Below are positions 8,688-17,151 of a stretch of 64,000 nt of DNA, piece by piece. The DNA lies in assembly GCF_023008245.1 (NCBI RefSeq), contig NZ_CP090145.1:2728001-2792000 (forward strand), in the 5' to 3' direction. The translations under genes were made by a program, and so were the position numbers. A model generated the notes under the pieces. It made no database searches. It saw only the letters and a list, made by a program, of their open reading frames with translations, and was not told where the DNA came from. Numbering within the stretch: position 1 is the stretch's first letter; the number at the start of each line of letters is the position of its first letter. This stretch comes from Flavobacterium sediminilitoris. GTDB lineage: Bacteria > Bacteroidota > Bacteroidia > Flavobacteriales > Flavobacteriaceae.

Positions 8688-9234
8688 TTTTGAAATAGGG
8701 GATAAGGTTTCAGTTATTGATGATGCAATTGATGGTGTAGTTCTGAAAATAAATAATAATGAAATTACAATAACGACAAATGATGACTTTGTTTTAACTT
8801 ATAAAAAAGAAGAATTAGTTAAAATCAATAAAGAATCATTGACGAATCTATTTTCTTCAAAAAATGTTTCCCAAGTATTATCAGAAAAAGCAGAACCTAT
8901 AAAACGCTCTTTTACTAAAGAGAAAAAATCAAAGAAAGAAGATTTTGTTTTAGAAGTGGATTTACACATAGAAAAATTAGTTCCTTCTAAAAAAGGATTG
9001 TCTAACCATGAAATTTTGAATATTCAAATGGATACAGCAAAAGGACAACTAGAATTTGCAATAAGAAATAGAATGCAAAAATTAGTTTTCATACATGGAG
9101 TAGGAGAAGGAGTTTTAAAATCTGAACTAGAATTTTTGCTAGGACGATACGAACAAGTGAGTTTTCAAGAAGCTAGTTTTCAGAAATATGGTTTTGGTGC
9201 AACAGAAATATATATCAAACAAAATATAAGATAA
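8677..9234 (+). CDS. Smr-domain protein with N-terminal DUF2027-like domain
   Basis: About 185 residues. The N-terminal third (FEIGDKVSVIDDAIDGVV) is a small beta-rich domain seen in Bacteroidota Smr proteins. The C-terminal half is an Smr domain: VDLHIEKLV, then FIHGVGEGVLKSELEFLL, the conserved LDxH and HGxGxGxLK motifs linked to nicking endonuclease activity in MutS2-type proteins, here without any MutS part. Frame allows GTG at 8671, ATG at 8677 or ATG at 8680; the ATGs are preferred, giving an overlap of 8 to 11 bases with the upstream small gene and suggesting translational coupling. Nucleic-acid binding is likely; the cellular role is not known. Confidence 0.85.
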   Translation: MMNNFEIGDKVSVIDDAIDGVVLKINNNEITITTNDDFVLTYKKEELVKINKESLTNLFSSKNVSQVLSEKAEPIKRSFTKEKKSKKEDFVLEVDLHIEKLVPSKKGLSNHEILNIQMDTAKGQLEFAIRNRMQKLVFIHGVGEGVLKSELEFLLGRYEQVSFQEASFQKYGFGATEIYIKQNIR

Positions 9235-9268
9235 TAAAACAAAACAAATTGTTGTCTTGTTTTATTAT
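9231..9268. terminator. Bidirectional terminator between convergent genes
   Basis: A 12-bp perfect stem (9231-9242 with 9257-9268) contains both stop codons of the facing genes (ends 9234 and 9265). It is AT-only apart from one GC pair, so its strength is moderate. Confidence 0.65.
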
Positions 9269-9798
9269 ATGTCTATTCTATAATCTCCAAAAATGTAGCT
9301 TGAAAAGCTAAATGAATTATCACTACTTGAAAAATTTACATTCGTAAATGTAATATTGTGAATATGTGCAATAACTTCATTTGTATTTGGATCTCTAACT
9401 TCATTTGTTTCTACAGAGATTGTTCCACCAGTAGCTACCCATTCTTTAGCTACAGTAGGAGACGAAACAGGAATAGTAGAACAAACAGTTGATCTTGATA
9501 CTGTTCCAGTATATTTTCTATAAATTACTTGACTATTTGAATTAATTGAAACAGTTCTAGGTCCAGCATCTCCAGTTTCTTCGGGTATAAAAAGTGTATT
9601 ATAGCTTGTGTTTAATAAATTAATTAATAATAATTCATCATTTTTTGTTTTAAACAATAAATTTTCTTCTAATAAATCATTTGCATCGCAATCTAAAATA
9701 GTTTGACCTTCAAAATTAAAAGATTCTAAAGTTATATCTCCATCATCACAAGATGTTAAAAGTACCAAAATAGATAGTATAGAAAATAGTTTTCTCAT
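9265..9798 (-). CDS. Hypothetical lipoprotein
   Basis: A 177-residue protein with a clear lipobox: hydrophobic residues 5-14, then LLTSC with Cys17 followed by DDGD. The acidic residues right after the cysteine resemble the lipoprotein export signal of Bacteroidota, so surface display is possible. The mature part is rich in Thr, Ser and Asn with strand-like repeats and ends in FIFGDYRIDI-like strands, suggesting a beta-sandwich. No family is recognised. It is convergent with the Smr gene and divergent from the MFS gene. Confidence 0.75.
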   Translation of the reverse strand: MRKLFSILSILVLLTSCDDGDITLESFNFEGQTILDCDANDLLEENLLFKTKNDELLLINLLNTSYNTLFIPEETGDAGPRTVSINSNSQVIYRKYTGTVSRSTVCSTIPVSSPTVAKEWVATGGTISVETNEVRDPNTNEVIAHIHNITFTNVNFSSSDNSFSFSSYIFGDYRIDI

Positions 9799-9814
9799 TA
9801 TTTAATAATTTTAG

Positions 9815-9822
9815 CAAATTTA
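9815..9822 (-). promoter_or_regulatory. Candidate -7 box for the lipoprotein gene
   Basis: On the minus strand this reads TAAATTTG, matching TAnnTTTG, 17 bases before the ATG at 9798. Confidence 0.4.
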
Positions 9823-9834
9823 AACGAATAATTT

Positions 9835-9842
9835 TATATTTG
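9835..9842 (+). promoter_or_regulatory. Candidate -7 box for the MFS gene
   Basis: TATATTTG matches TAnnTTTG about 65 bases before the ATG at 9908. It lies next to the minus-strand box, so the divergent promoters are almost back to back. Confidence 0.4.
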
Positions 9843-9907
9843 ACAAAATCTTTACAATTTCATAAAATAGAATATCTTTAATTTTTTATAATCTAACAAC
9901 GCAACCT

Positions 9908-11662
9908 ATGGATACTAATCTTACAAAAACCAATTATCCTGCTTTATATACACTTATTACGGTTTTCTTTTTTTGGGGATTTATAGCGGCAGGAAATAGT
10001 ATTTTTATTCCATTTTGTAAAGATTATTTTTCGTTAGATCAATTTCAATCTCAATTAGTAGATTTTGCATTTTATACAGCTTATTATATTGGAGCTTTGT
10101 TGTTATTTGCTTTTGGAAATGTAAATGGAAAAGATATAGTAGGGAAATGGGGTTATAAAAAAAGTATTGTTTATGGTTTGTTATTTTCAGCATTAGGAGC
10201 AGGAGCTATGATTATTGCTGTAGAAGCAAGTGTTTATGTAGGAATGTTGGTAGGATTATTTATAGTAGCTCTTGGTTTTTCACTACAACAAACAGCAGCA
10301 AATCCGTTTGCAATTTTATTAGGAAACCCAAAAACAGGTGCTAGTAGAGTAAATCTTGGTGGCGGAATTAACTCATTTGGAACTACTATTGGACCAATAG
10401 TTGTTGCTTTAGCATTGTTTGGAACTACAGCTTCAGTCTCAGATGAGCAAATTAAAGCTTTAGAGTTAAATAAAGTAGTGTTATTATATATAGCAGTCGG
10501 GCTTTTATTTGTTGCAGCAGCAGCATTGTTTTATTTTTCTAAAAAAGTACCAAGTGGAATTGTTAGTGAACCAATAGAAAAAGCGAATAAAGCATTAAAA
10601 ACTTTAATTGTTATGACTATTTTATTGGGAGCTATGTTTACACCAATATTTCAAAGTTATAAAAGTGATGAAGCGATAGCTATTGTTAAATTGGAAAAAC
10701 AATTAAACGAATTAAAGAAAAACTTAAAAGAAGCTAAAACGAGTGAAGTTAATGACATTGTTTTAATAGAAAATGAAATAAAAACGATTAAAGAGCCATT
10801 AGAACAAGAAAGAATGTTATGGCTTTCGGGTGCTTTATTAGTTATTTTGGGAGGCATATTATTTTCTTATACATCTGCAAGAAAAAAAGCAGAAGGTTGG
10901 GGTGCTATGCAATATCCTCAATTAGTATTGGGAATGTTAGCAATCTTTACCTATGTTGGAGTAGAAGTAGCTATTGGAAGTAATTTAGGAGAACTATTAA
11001 AATTAGAGGAGTTTGGAAGCATGCAATCGTCAGATATTGCTCCTTATATTTCTATGTATTGGGGAAGTTTAATGATTGGTCGTTGGGCTGGAGCAATAAG
11101 TGTTTTTAATTTAACAGGAACTAAAAAAACGATCGCATTGATAATTGTTCCTTTAATTGCATTTGCAATAATTTTAGGTGTTAATATTATTTCAGGAAAA
11201 GATATGAAACCATTGTATTATTATGTTTTATGTGTTTTTGCTCAGATTATGGCTTTCTTTTTAAGTAAAGACAAACCAGCTCGTACTTTAATTATCTTTG
11301 GACTATTTGGTGTTATAGCTATGTTAGTTGGACTTTTTTCAACAGGAATTGTTGCAATTTATGCTTTTCTAGCAGGTGGATTAGCATGTAGTATTATGTG
11401 GCCATCGATCTTTAGTTTATCAATTATTGGATTAGGAAAATATACATCGCAAGGATCTGCTTTTTTAATTATGATGATTTTAGGAGGAGGAATTATACCT
11501 CCTATCCAAGGAAAATTATCTGATATTATAGGAATTCATCAATCTTATATTGTAGCTGTTATTTGCTTTGCATATTTAACATTATTTGCTGTTTTAGTAA
11601 AAGGGATTTTGAAAAAACAAAACATTGATGTTGATGTAATAGAAACTGAAGCTAGTCATTAA
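9908..11662 (+). CDS. MFS transporter, FHS (fucose permease-like) branch, with a central charged insert
   Basis: A 584-residue multi-pass inner-membrane protein. The first half shows the FHS/sugar MFS pattern: [48 protein letters not shown] and [14 protein letters not shown]. In the centre (about residues 245-300) there is a highly charged coiled-coil-like segment ([20 protein letters not shown]), and after it comes the second bundle with [13 protein letters not shown]. Classical members have about 400-440 residues, so this protein has both the insert and extra membrane segments. It probably imports a sugar or related metabolite by proton symport; the substrate cannot be told. It is a single gene facing a convergent hypothetical gene. 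Confidence 0.85.
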   Translation: MDTNLTKTNYPALYTLITVFFFWGFIAAGNSIFIPFCKDYFSLDQFQSQLVDFAFYTAYYIGALLLFAFGNVNGKDIVGKWGYKKSIVYGLLFSALGAGAMIIAVEASVYVGMLVGLFIVALGFSLQQTAANPFAILLGNPKTGASRVNLGGGINSFGTTIGPIVVALALFGTTASVSDEQIKALELNKVVLLYIAVGLLFVAAAALFYFSKKVPSGIVSEPIEKANKALKTLIVMTILLGAMFTPIFQSYKSDEAIAIVKLEKQLNELKKNLKEAKTSEVNDIVLIENEIKTIKEPLEQERMLWLSGALLVILGGILFSYTSARKKAEGWGAMQYPQLVLGMLAIFTYVGVEVAIGSNLGELLKLEEFGSMQSSDIAPYISMYWGSLMIGRWAGAISVFNLTGTKKTIALIIVPLIAFAIILGVNIISGKDMKPLYYYVLCVFAQIMAFFLSKDKPARTLIIFGLFGVIAMLVGLFSTGIVAIYAFLAGGLACSIMWPSIFSLSIIGLGKYTSQGSAFLIMMILGGGIIPPIQGKLSDIIGIHQSYIVAVICFAYLTLFAVLVKGILKKQNIDVDVIETEASH

Positions 11663-11680
11663 GAAAAAATAGAGTACTTT

Positions 11681-12253
11681 TTATTCAACGCAATGTAAAT
11701 TTTCTATAAAATATTTATTTGGATGAAAAGTACTTTTTAATAGTTCAGATTGAATTTCTTTTTCAATTACATAATCTTTTGATCCTCCTAAATATTGAAT
11801 TCTCATTAAACTAATAGGAGAGCGTTTCAATTCTTCATAATTTGTTTTAGTAAAAACAAAATAACCTGTTATAATTCTAATATTACTTTTATCTTCTTCA
11901 TTATATGCAAGAGCAGAGCAAACATCTTCATTTGCACTTAAAAGACTTATAATTTTACCGTTTTCTAATTGTACAATTATTCTTGAAGATTTATTTAAAC
12001 AGTTTGTAGTAATAAAATCCTGACTTTTTTGAATTTGCTGAATTATTAATGTAGGAACTCCATTATTATTCATTAAACTAAACTGTAAAAACTCTCTAGA
12101 GCTACCAAAGACTTTCTCATAAATTAATTCTTTAGGTAATATTTTAACAGATGTAGAGTCTGTTTTTTCCTCATATTCGTATGTACATGTTTTTGTCTGA
12201 GCAAAATGCATAAAAGGAATTAGTATAAACAAGTAAATTAAATTTTTCATCAT
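11681..12253 (-). CDS. Secreted hypothetical protein
   Basis: A 190-residue protein with a short signal peptide (residues 1-18, ending MHFAQ). The rest is soluble with mixed strands and helices; a few cysteines (TKTCTYEYEE, ITTNCLNKS, NEDVCSALAY, ENLHCVE) could form periplasmic disulfides. I do not recognise a domain. It starts two bases after the stop of the methyltransferase gene, so it is the last gene of an AI-2E permease/methyltransferase/this-gene transcript on the minus strand. Its C-terminal end lies only 18 bases from the convergent MFS gene. Confidence 0.72.
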   Translation of the reverse strand: MMKNLIYLFILIPFMHFAQTKTCTYEYEEKTDSTSVKILPKELIYEKVFGSSREFLQFSLMNNNGVPTLIIQQIQKSQDFITTNCLNKSSRIIVQLENGKIISLLSANEDVCSALAYNEEDKSNIRIITGYFVFTKTNYEELKRSPISLMRIQYLGGSKDYVIEKEIQSELLKSTFHPNKYFIENLHCVE

Positions 12254-12255
12254 TT

Positions 12256-13437
12256 TTATATTTTAGAGCAAAGTAAGATTATTTTATCGTTATTAATGTT
12301 TGTTGTAAAAAAAGCAAAAACTGTTCCACCATCTTTAATTTTATATTTTTTCTTTATTTCTTCAGGTTTTAATGGGAAATTTCGTGTTGATACATTCATT
12401 TTCGAATTCACAATTTCATCTTTAATTTCTTTCTTTTGAAAAGGAATTATTTTATTAACCTTAAAAGACCTTCCTGGAAAAGAAATTTTGTTATTTGAAG
12501 TGTATAAATGAGAATGTTGATGTAATTTATTAACACTAAAAATTTCAGATATAGCATTAAAATTTCCAGATTTTAAAAGAGCAGCATTTGGTTCGTATAG
12601 ATAAAGTTCAGGTAATGAAAAAGTAGCTAAATAAGTTTTGTTGAAAATTGTTTTGATACTCGAAACAGTGTCTTTTTCAATATTTGTAGCAATTAAGGTT
12701 ATCTCTCCTATGTAGTCTTTCTCAATTTCCCAAAGTAATTCTTTTACCTCATTTTCAATTGCAACAATATGAATATTTTTAACAAATTGTAATTCAGATA
12801 AACCAGCTTGAATATCTAATATTGGAGCTGTTTTAATTAAAATAAAAGAAGTATATTTAAAATAAAAATCTAATAATTTAGGAACATTTGGCTCACAATC
12901 TTCCAAAAGAAAAACTTTTCCTTTTTTATCATTCCGTCTAGAAGGATCAATATATATGCAATTAAAAGTTGTATTTAAATTTTCTAATATTGTTGAGCTA
13001 TTACCAGAAAAGCATTCAATATTTTTTTTATTTAATTGTGTATAATTATGTTTTACAATAGTTGAAAGTTCATCGTTTATCTCACAATGAAAAACTTCTT
13101 CAAAAGAATTTGAAAAGTAATAATCATCTATTCCAAAACCGCCAGATAAATCAATCAATTTTTTTCCTTTAATGATTGATGCTTTGTATTTTGCAGCTTT
13201 TTCAGATGAAGTTTGTTCAATTGATATTTTTGAAGGATATATAATATTTTTTGTAGCAAACCAAGTGGGTAATTTTTCTTTTGCTTTTTGTTTTGCTGCA
13301 ATCTGATTTATTATTTCAGGATATTCAATAGAAGTAAAAAAATTTTTTTGTAAGGCAAGTTTATTTACATTATTATCGATATTCTGAGTAATGAAATCCT
13401 GAACTTCATTATTTAATAATAATTCTATGTTATTCAT
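12256..13437 (-). CDS. THUMP-like class I SAM-dependent methyltransferase
   Basis: A 393-residue protein typical of a Bacteroidota family. An N-terminal helical part (to about 95) leads into the Rossmann methyltransferase core with motif I LIDLSGGFGIDDYYF and the acidic residue at FHCEINDE; IYIDPSRRNDKKG supplies a motif-IV-like DPSR. The C-terminal part (about 290-393) matches the ferredoxin-like plus THUMP-like tail (VSTRNFPLKPEEIKKKYK), which in relatives is thought to bind RNA. It is therefore likely an RNA or ribosome-linked methyltransferase; the target is unknown. The gene overlaps the stop of the permease gene by one base, so they are translationally coupled. Confidence 0.85.
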   Translation of the reverse strand: MNNIELLLNNEVQDFITQNIDNNVNKLALQKNFFTSIEYPEIINQIAAKQKAKEKLPTWFATKNIIYPSKISIEQTSSEKAAKYKASIIKGKKLIDLSGGFGIDDYYFSNSFEEVFHCEINDELSTIVKHNYTQLNKKNIECFSGNSSTILENLNTTFNCIYIDPSRRNDKKGKVFLLEDCEPNVPKLLDFYFKYTSFILIKTAPILDIQAGLSELQFVKNIHIVAIENEVKELLWEIEKDYIGEITLIATNIEKDTVSSIKTIFNKTYLATFSLPELYLYEPNAALLKSGNFNAISEIFSVNKLHQHSHLYTSNNKISFPGRSFKVNKIIPFQKKEIKDEIVNSKMNVSTRNFPLKPEEIKKKYKIKDGGTVFAFFTTNINNDKIILLCSKI

Positions 13438-14525
13438 TAAATATTTTTAGTTAAAGCTTTTATAATTCTATTATCAGGTAGAAATTCTTTCCCAATTACT
13501 TTTAAAGCAGTATAACTTGGAACAGCAATAATCATTCCTGTTACACCAAATAAAATCCCTGAACATAAAATGACTAAGAAAATTTCTAATGGATGCGATT
13601 TTGTACTTTTTGAAAAGATGATAGGTTGACTGATATTATTATCAATTAATTGAACAATAAACATTCCTATTAACACATAAAGAGTTGTTGGTAAAGTTTC
13701 ATTTATAAAATCCTGACCAATTCCACTTATCATTATTAATATTGAAGCTACTATTATACCAAGTAAAGGACCTAAATATGGAATAATATTTAAAATAGCA
13801 CAAAGTAATGCAATAATAAAGGCATTCTCAATACCAAATATCAAGAAAACAATTAAATACAGAACTAATATTATAAATAATTGTATAAGTAAACCAATAA
13901 AATATCTAGAAAGAAGATGTTGAATTTTATCTATTGATATTAAAATTTTATTTTTTTGATTCCTTGGTAAAACGAATTTAAATATTTTAAATGCTTGGTC
14001 TTTTTCTTTTAAAAGGAAAAAAGAGATGAAAAGAACAGAAGCTAAACCCATTCCAAAATTCCCTACAAGATTTATAATACTATTAAAAATATCTGGAATA
14101 AAATTAAAATTGATTTTTGAAGTAATATCAGAAGTAGATATTAATTGTTTAAAATTAATATTATGAGATTCTAAATAAGTGTCAATATTACTAATTATTT
14201 CATTATAACTGTTTTCTAATGTATTTATATCTAAAAGAGATAAATTATCACCTTGAGAAATTAAAAGAGGAACAAATAATAATATAAAGCTAATAATAAA
14301 AAGGATGAAAAGAATAAGTGTCGTGATTACAGCTAATGTGCTTTTAAATTTTAATTTCAACTTTAAAAACTCTACTAAAGGGTTTGCTATTAAAGAAAAA
14401 ACAACTGATACAACACAATATACTATTAATGTGGATAGTTTGTAGCATAAAAAGAGAGTAAATGAAACTCCTGCTAAAATAAATATAGTCCTTAATAATC
14501 CGTTTGATAATTCTTTTGAAGTCAT
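13437..14525 (-). CDS. AI-2E/PerM family permease
   Basis: A 362-residue inner-membrane protein with about eight hydrophobic segments: a pair at the N-terminus, a long soluble stretch (about 95-150), then a cluster of helices with the family signature LLCAILNIIPYLGPLLGIIVA and the C-terminal IISQPIIFSKSTKSHPLEIFLVIL-like region. The family was named after a proposed autoinducer-2 exporter, but members include sodium/proton antiporters and PerM, so the substrate is open. It is the first gene of a three-gene minus-strand run and begins just beyond the terminator of the first protease gene. Confidence 0.88.
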   Translation of the reverse strand: MTSKELSNGLLRTIFILAGVSFTLFLCYKLSTLIVYCVVSVVFSLIANPLVEFLKLKLKFKSTLAVITTLILFILFIISFILLFVPLLISQGDNLSLLDINTLENSYNEIISNIDTYLESHNINFKQLISTSDITSKINFNFIPDIFNSIINLVGNFGMGLASVLFISFFLLKEKDQAFKIFKFVLPRNQKNKILISIDKIQHLLSRYFIGLLIQLFIILVLYLIVFLIFGIENAFIIALLCAILNIIPYLGPLLGIIVASILIMISGIGQDFINETLPTTLYVLIGMFIVQLIDNNISQPIIFSKSTKSHPLEIFLVILCSGILFGVTGMIIAVPSYTALKVIGKEFLPDNRIIKALTKNI

Positions 14526-14541
14526 AAATCAAAAGTATAAA

Positions 14542-14568
14542 AAAACTCGCTATTTCAAAGCGAGTTTT
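14542..14568 (-). terminator. Terminator after the first M43 protease gene
   Basis: A 10-bp stem AAAACTCGCT/AGCGAGTTTT (14542-14551 with 14559-14568) sits between the protease stop and the permease start and ends, on the minus strand, in a T-rich run. Confidence 0.8.
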
Positions 14569-14593
14569 TATTTATTAAAATATTTTTTCTAAT

Positions 14594-15544
14594 TTATCTA
14601 AATGAGGCTCTTGGTCCTGAAGTTGAAAAAGTAGCTAAAATTCTGCTTTTTTGTCCGTTAGAAAACATATACATTCCTCTATCATCAGTATAATCCATAT
14701 AATTCATATACATTTCTAAAGGCGTTCCAGAGCATGTACTTCTATGTCCTACAGCAGGAACACCATAATTTGCAGTATTATGTACTGGAGTGTCGCTCAC
14801 TAAGTCATTTCCACAAGTTGTATCACCCCAAATATGACGTAAATTCATCCAATGTCCCACTTCGTGAGTTCCTGTTCTACCTAAGTTAAATGGGTAAGTT
14901 GCAGTTCCTGTAGTTCCAGTATATCTAGAATCAGCTACAACACCATCAGTTGCTGATGAGCCACCAGGAAATTGTGCATATCCTAAAATTCCACCACCTA
15001 TTGTGCATATCCAATAGTTTAATTTTGTAGTAGGAGAAGTAGGAGCAATACCACCTGTACTTGTTTTTTTCATGGCATCATTTGTTCCCCAAGATGTTTT
15101 AGTAGTAGATTTTCTAATAACTCTATCTAAAACAAAACGAATTCCTACATTAGCTCTTACGCTGCTATATGGATTATTTGCAGTATTATAATCTGAATTT
15201 TGAGCATTAAAATCTTTGTTTAATACATCAATTTGAGATTGTAATTGCGCTTGCGAAATATTTTCTGCTGAAGTTCTATAAAGAACATTAAATACAACAG
15301 GAATTTCTAATACACCATTTACTATTCTACCTTGAGTAATAGCATTATCAATTTTTGATTCAATTTCTGCCATTCTGCTTGCTAAAGTAGGGTCTTCTTT
15401 TAATTGTCTGTCAAGAACGTCATGAGAAGCACAACCTCTATGAGCAGTTGTATTTGCTTCTGGTGTGTCTGTAATTGTGTTTTCTTCATTGTTACATGAA
15501 ATCATAAGCAATAAAGCTGCTGCTGATAATAAGAATTTTTTCAT
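14594..15544 (-). CDS. M43-type zinc metalloprotease lipoprotein (copy 1)
   Basis: A 316-residue lipoprotein protease. Lipobox LLLMISC puts the lipidated residue at Cys17, followed by NNEEN, an acidic stretch like a Bacteroidota surface export signal. Residues about 20-75 look like a short propeptide. The catalytic domain has HEVGHWMNLRH (zinc ligands His227, His231, His237; catalytic Glu228) and a Met-turn NYMDY around 281-285, the pattern of pappalysin/cytophagalysin (MEROPS M43) enzymes. Conserved cysteines (180, 244, 271) suggest disulfides. There is no T9SS tail; the protein ends GPRASFR. First to be read of none: it is the most downstream of three tandem copies, about 94% identical to copy 2. 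It probably degrades extracellular protein. Confidence 0.92.
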   Translation of the reverse strand: MKKFLLSAAALLLMISCNNEENTITDTPEANTTAHRGCASHDVLDRQLKEDPTLASRMAEIESKIDNAITQGRIVNGVLEIPVVFNVLYRTSAENISQAQLQSQIDVLNKDFNAQNSDYNTANNPYSSVRANVGIRFVLDRVIRKSTTKTSWGTNDAMKKTSTGGIAPTSPTTKLNYWICTIGGGILGYAQFPGGSSATDGVVADSRYTGTTGTATYPFNLGRTGTHEVGHWMNLRHIWGDTTCGNDLVSDTPVHNTANYGVPAVGHRSTCSGTPLEMYMNYMDYTDDRGMYMFSNGQKSRILATFSTSGPRASFR

Positions 15545-15909
15545 AATGTTAATTTGTTTGGTTGTTGAATTGTTATTAACATTGCAATTATATGATGAAA
15601 AAATTATGTTTTTAACTAAAATATAGAATTAAATGTGTTTTTTTATAATTATTTTTTCTATATAATTGTTTTTTTAGTTATTTGATAAAATTAACATGAA
15701 AATTCTTCTTGATTCTTACAAAAAAAGAAAAATCTAGTTATAGAAAAGACCTGTTTTGGTAATATTGATATTTTTTATGTATATATAGTTAAAATCAAAA
15801 TTTTATTTTTAAAGGGAAATATGTTTAAAATAATTTCTTTTTTAAATCTAAAAAAGTCGTCTAAAAAACTGTTTTAGACGACTTTTAATATTAAGTTGTT
15901 TAAACTTTC
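15545..15909. other. 365-bp intergenic stretch between protease copies 1 and 2
   Basis: This very AT-rich stretch holds the upstream region of copy 1 and, at 15856-15882, the terminator of copy 2. I see no further gene, and no convincing TAnnTTTG box on the minus strand. Confidence 0.6.
15856..15882 (-). terminator. Terminator after protease copy 2
   Basis: An 11-bp perfect stem GTCGTCTAAAA/TTTTAGACGAC is followed by T residues on the minus strand. It resembles the hairpin after copy 3 with compensating base changes, so it was probably duplicated together with the gene. Confidence 0.88.
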
Positions 15910-16860
15910 TTATCTAAATGAAGCTCTTGGTCCTGTAGGAGAAAAAACAGCTAACATTCTGTTTTTTTGTCCATTAGAAAACATATACATTCCTCTGTCA
16001 TCAGTATAATCCATATAATTCATATACATTTCTAAAGGCGTTCCAGAACATGTACTTCTATGTCCTACAGCAGGAACACCATAATTTGCAGTATTATGTA
16101 CTGGAGTGTCGCTCACTAAGTCATTTCCACAAGTTGTATCACCCCAAATATGACGTAAATTCATCCAATGTCCTACTTCGTGAGTTCCTGTTCTACCTAA
16201 GTTAAAAGGATAAGTTGCAGTTCCTGTAGTTCCAGTGTATCTAGAATCAGCTACAACACCATCAGTTGCTGATGAGCCACCAGGAAATTGTGCATATCCT
16301 AAAATTCCACCACCTATTGTACATATCCAATAGTTTAATTTTGTAGTAGGAGAAGTAGGAGCAATACCACCTGTACTTGTTTTTTTCATAGCATTATTTG
16401 TTCCCCAAGATGTTTTAGTAGTAGATTTTCTAATGACTCTATCTAAAACAAAGCGGATTCCTACATTAGCTCTTACACTACTATATGGGTTGTTAGGAGT
16501 GTTATAATCTGAATTTTGAGCATTAAAATCTTTGTTTAATACATCAATTTGAGATTGTAATTGCGCTTGCGAAATATTTTCTGCTGAAGTTCTATAAAGA
16601 ACATTAAATACAACAGGAATTTCTAATACACCATTTACTATTCTACCTTGAGTAATAGCATCATTAATTTTTGATTCAATTTCTGCCATTCTGCCTGCTA
16701 AAGAAGGATCTTCTTCTAGTTGTTTTTCAAGAACATCATGAGAAGCACAACCTCTATGAGTAATTGTATTTGCTTCTGGTGTGTCTGTAATTGCGTTCTC
16801 TTCATTGTTACATGAAATCATAAGCAATAAAGCTGCTGCTGATAATAAAACTTTTTTCAT
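15910..16860 (-). CDS. M43-type zinc metalloprotease lipoprotein (copy 2)
   Basis: Second of three tandem paralogues, also 316 residues: lipobox Cys17, propeptide-like region, HEVGHWMNLRH zinc site at 227-237 and the NYMDY Met-turn. By eye it differs from copy 1 at about 18 positions. Eleven of these are in the first 70 residues and five in the last 20, while the roughly 220-residue core has only two (one Ala/Pro near 122 and one Asp/Asn near 156). It has its own hairpin terminator, so each copy may be a separate transcript. The substrate is unknown; a secreted or surface protease is the safe call. Confidence 0.92.
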   Translation of the reverse strand: MKKVLLSAAALLLMISCNNEENAITDTPEANTITHRGCASHDVLEKQLEEDPSLAGRMAEIESKINDAITQGRIVNGVLEIPVVFNVLYRTSAENISQAQLQSQIDVLNKDFNAQNSDYNTPNNPYSSVRANVGIRFVLDRVIRKSTTKTSWGTNNAMKKTSTGGIAPTSPTTKLNYWICTIGGGILGYAQFPGGSSATDGVVADSRYTGTTGTATYPFNLGRTGTHEVGHWMNLRHIWGDTTCGNDLVSDTPVHNTANYGVPAVGHRSTCSGTPLEMYMNYMDYTDDRGMYMFSNGQKNRMLAVFSPTGPRASFR

Positions 16861-17097
16861 AATAACTTGTTTAAATGTTTGTAAATTGTTTGATATTTAG
16901 TTGATAACTATACAATATTACTGTTTTTGTGCTTTAAAATCAAAAAAACTGTTAATTTGTTGAAAAAAGTATATTTTTTATGTAATTATTTGAATTTAAA
17001 ATGATTAAAATGTTTGTTTTATTGTTTTTAATTTATTTTTATAAAGTGAATTTTCAATAAAACTTGTGACAATGAAATATAGTTTAAAAATTTAAAA

Positions 17098-17123
17098 GCC
17101 ATCTAAAAAATGTTTTAGATGGC
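17098..17123 (-). terminator. Terminator after protease copy 3
   Basis: An 11-bp perfect stem GCCATCTAAAA/TTTTAGATGGC with a 4-base loop, 29 bases past the stop. It is homologous to the hairpin after copy 2; the differing stem positions change in pairs. Confidence 0.88.
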
Positions 17124-17151
17124 CTTTGGTTTAATTTGTTATTTTAAATAT

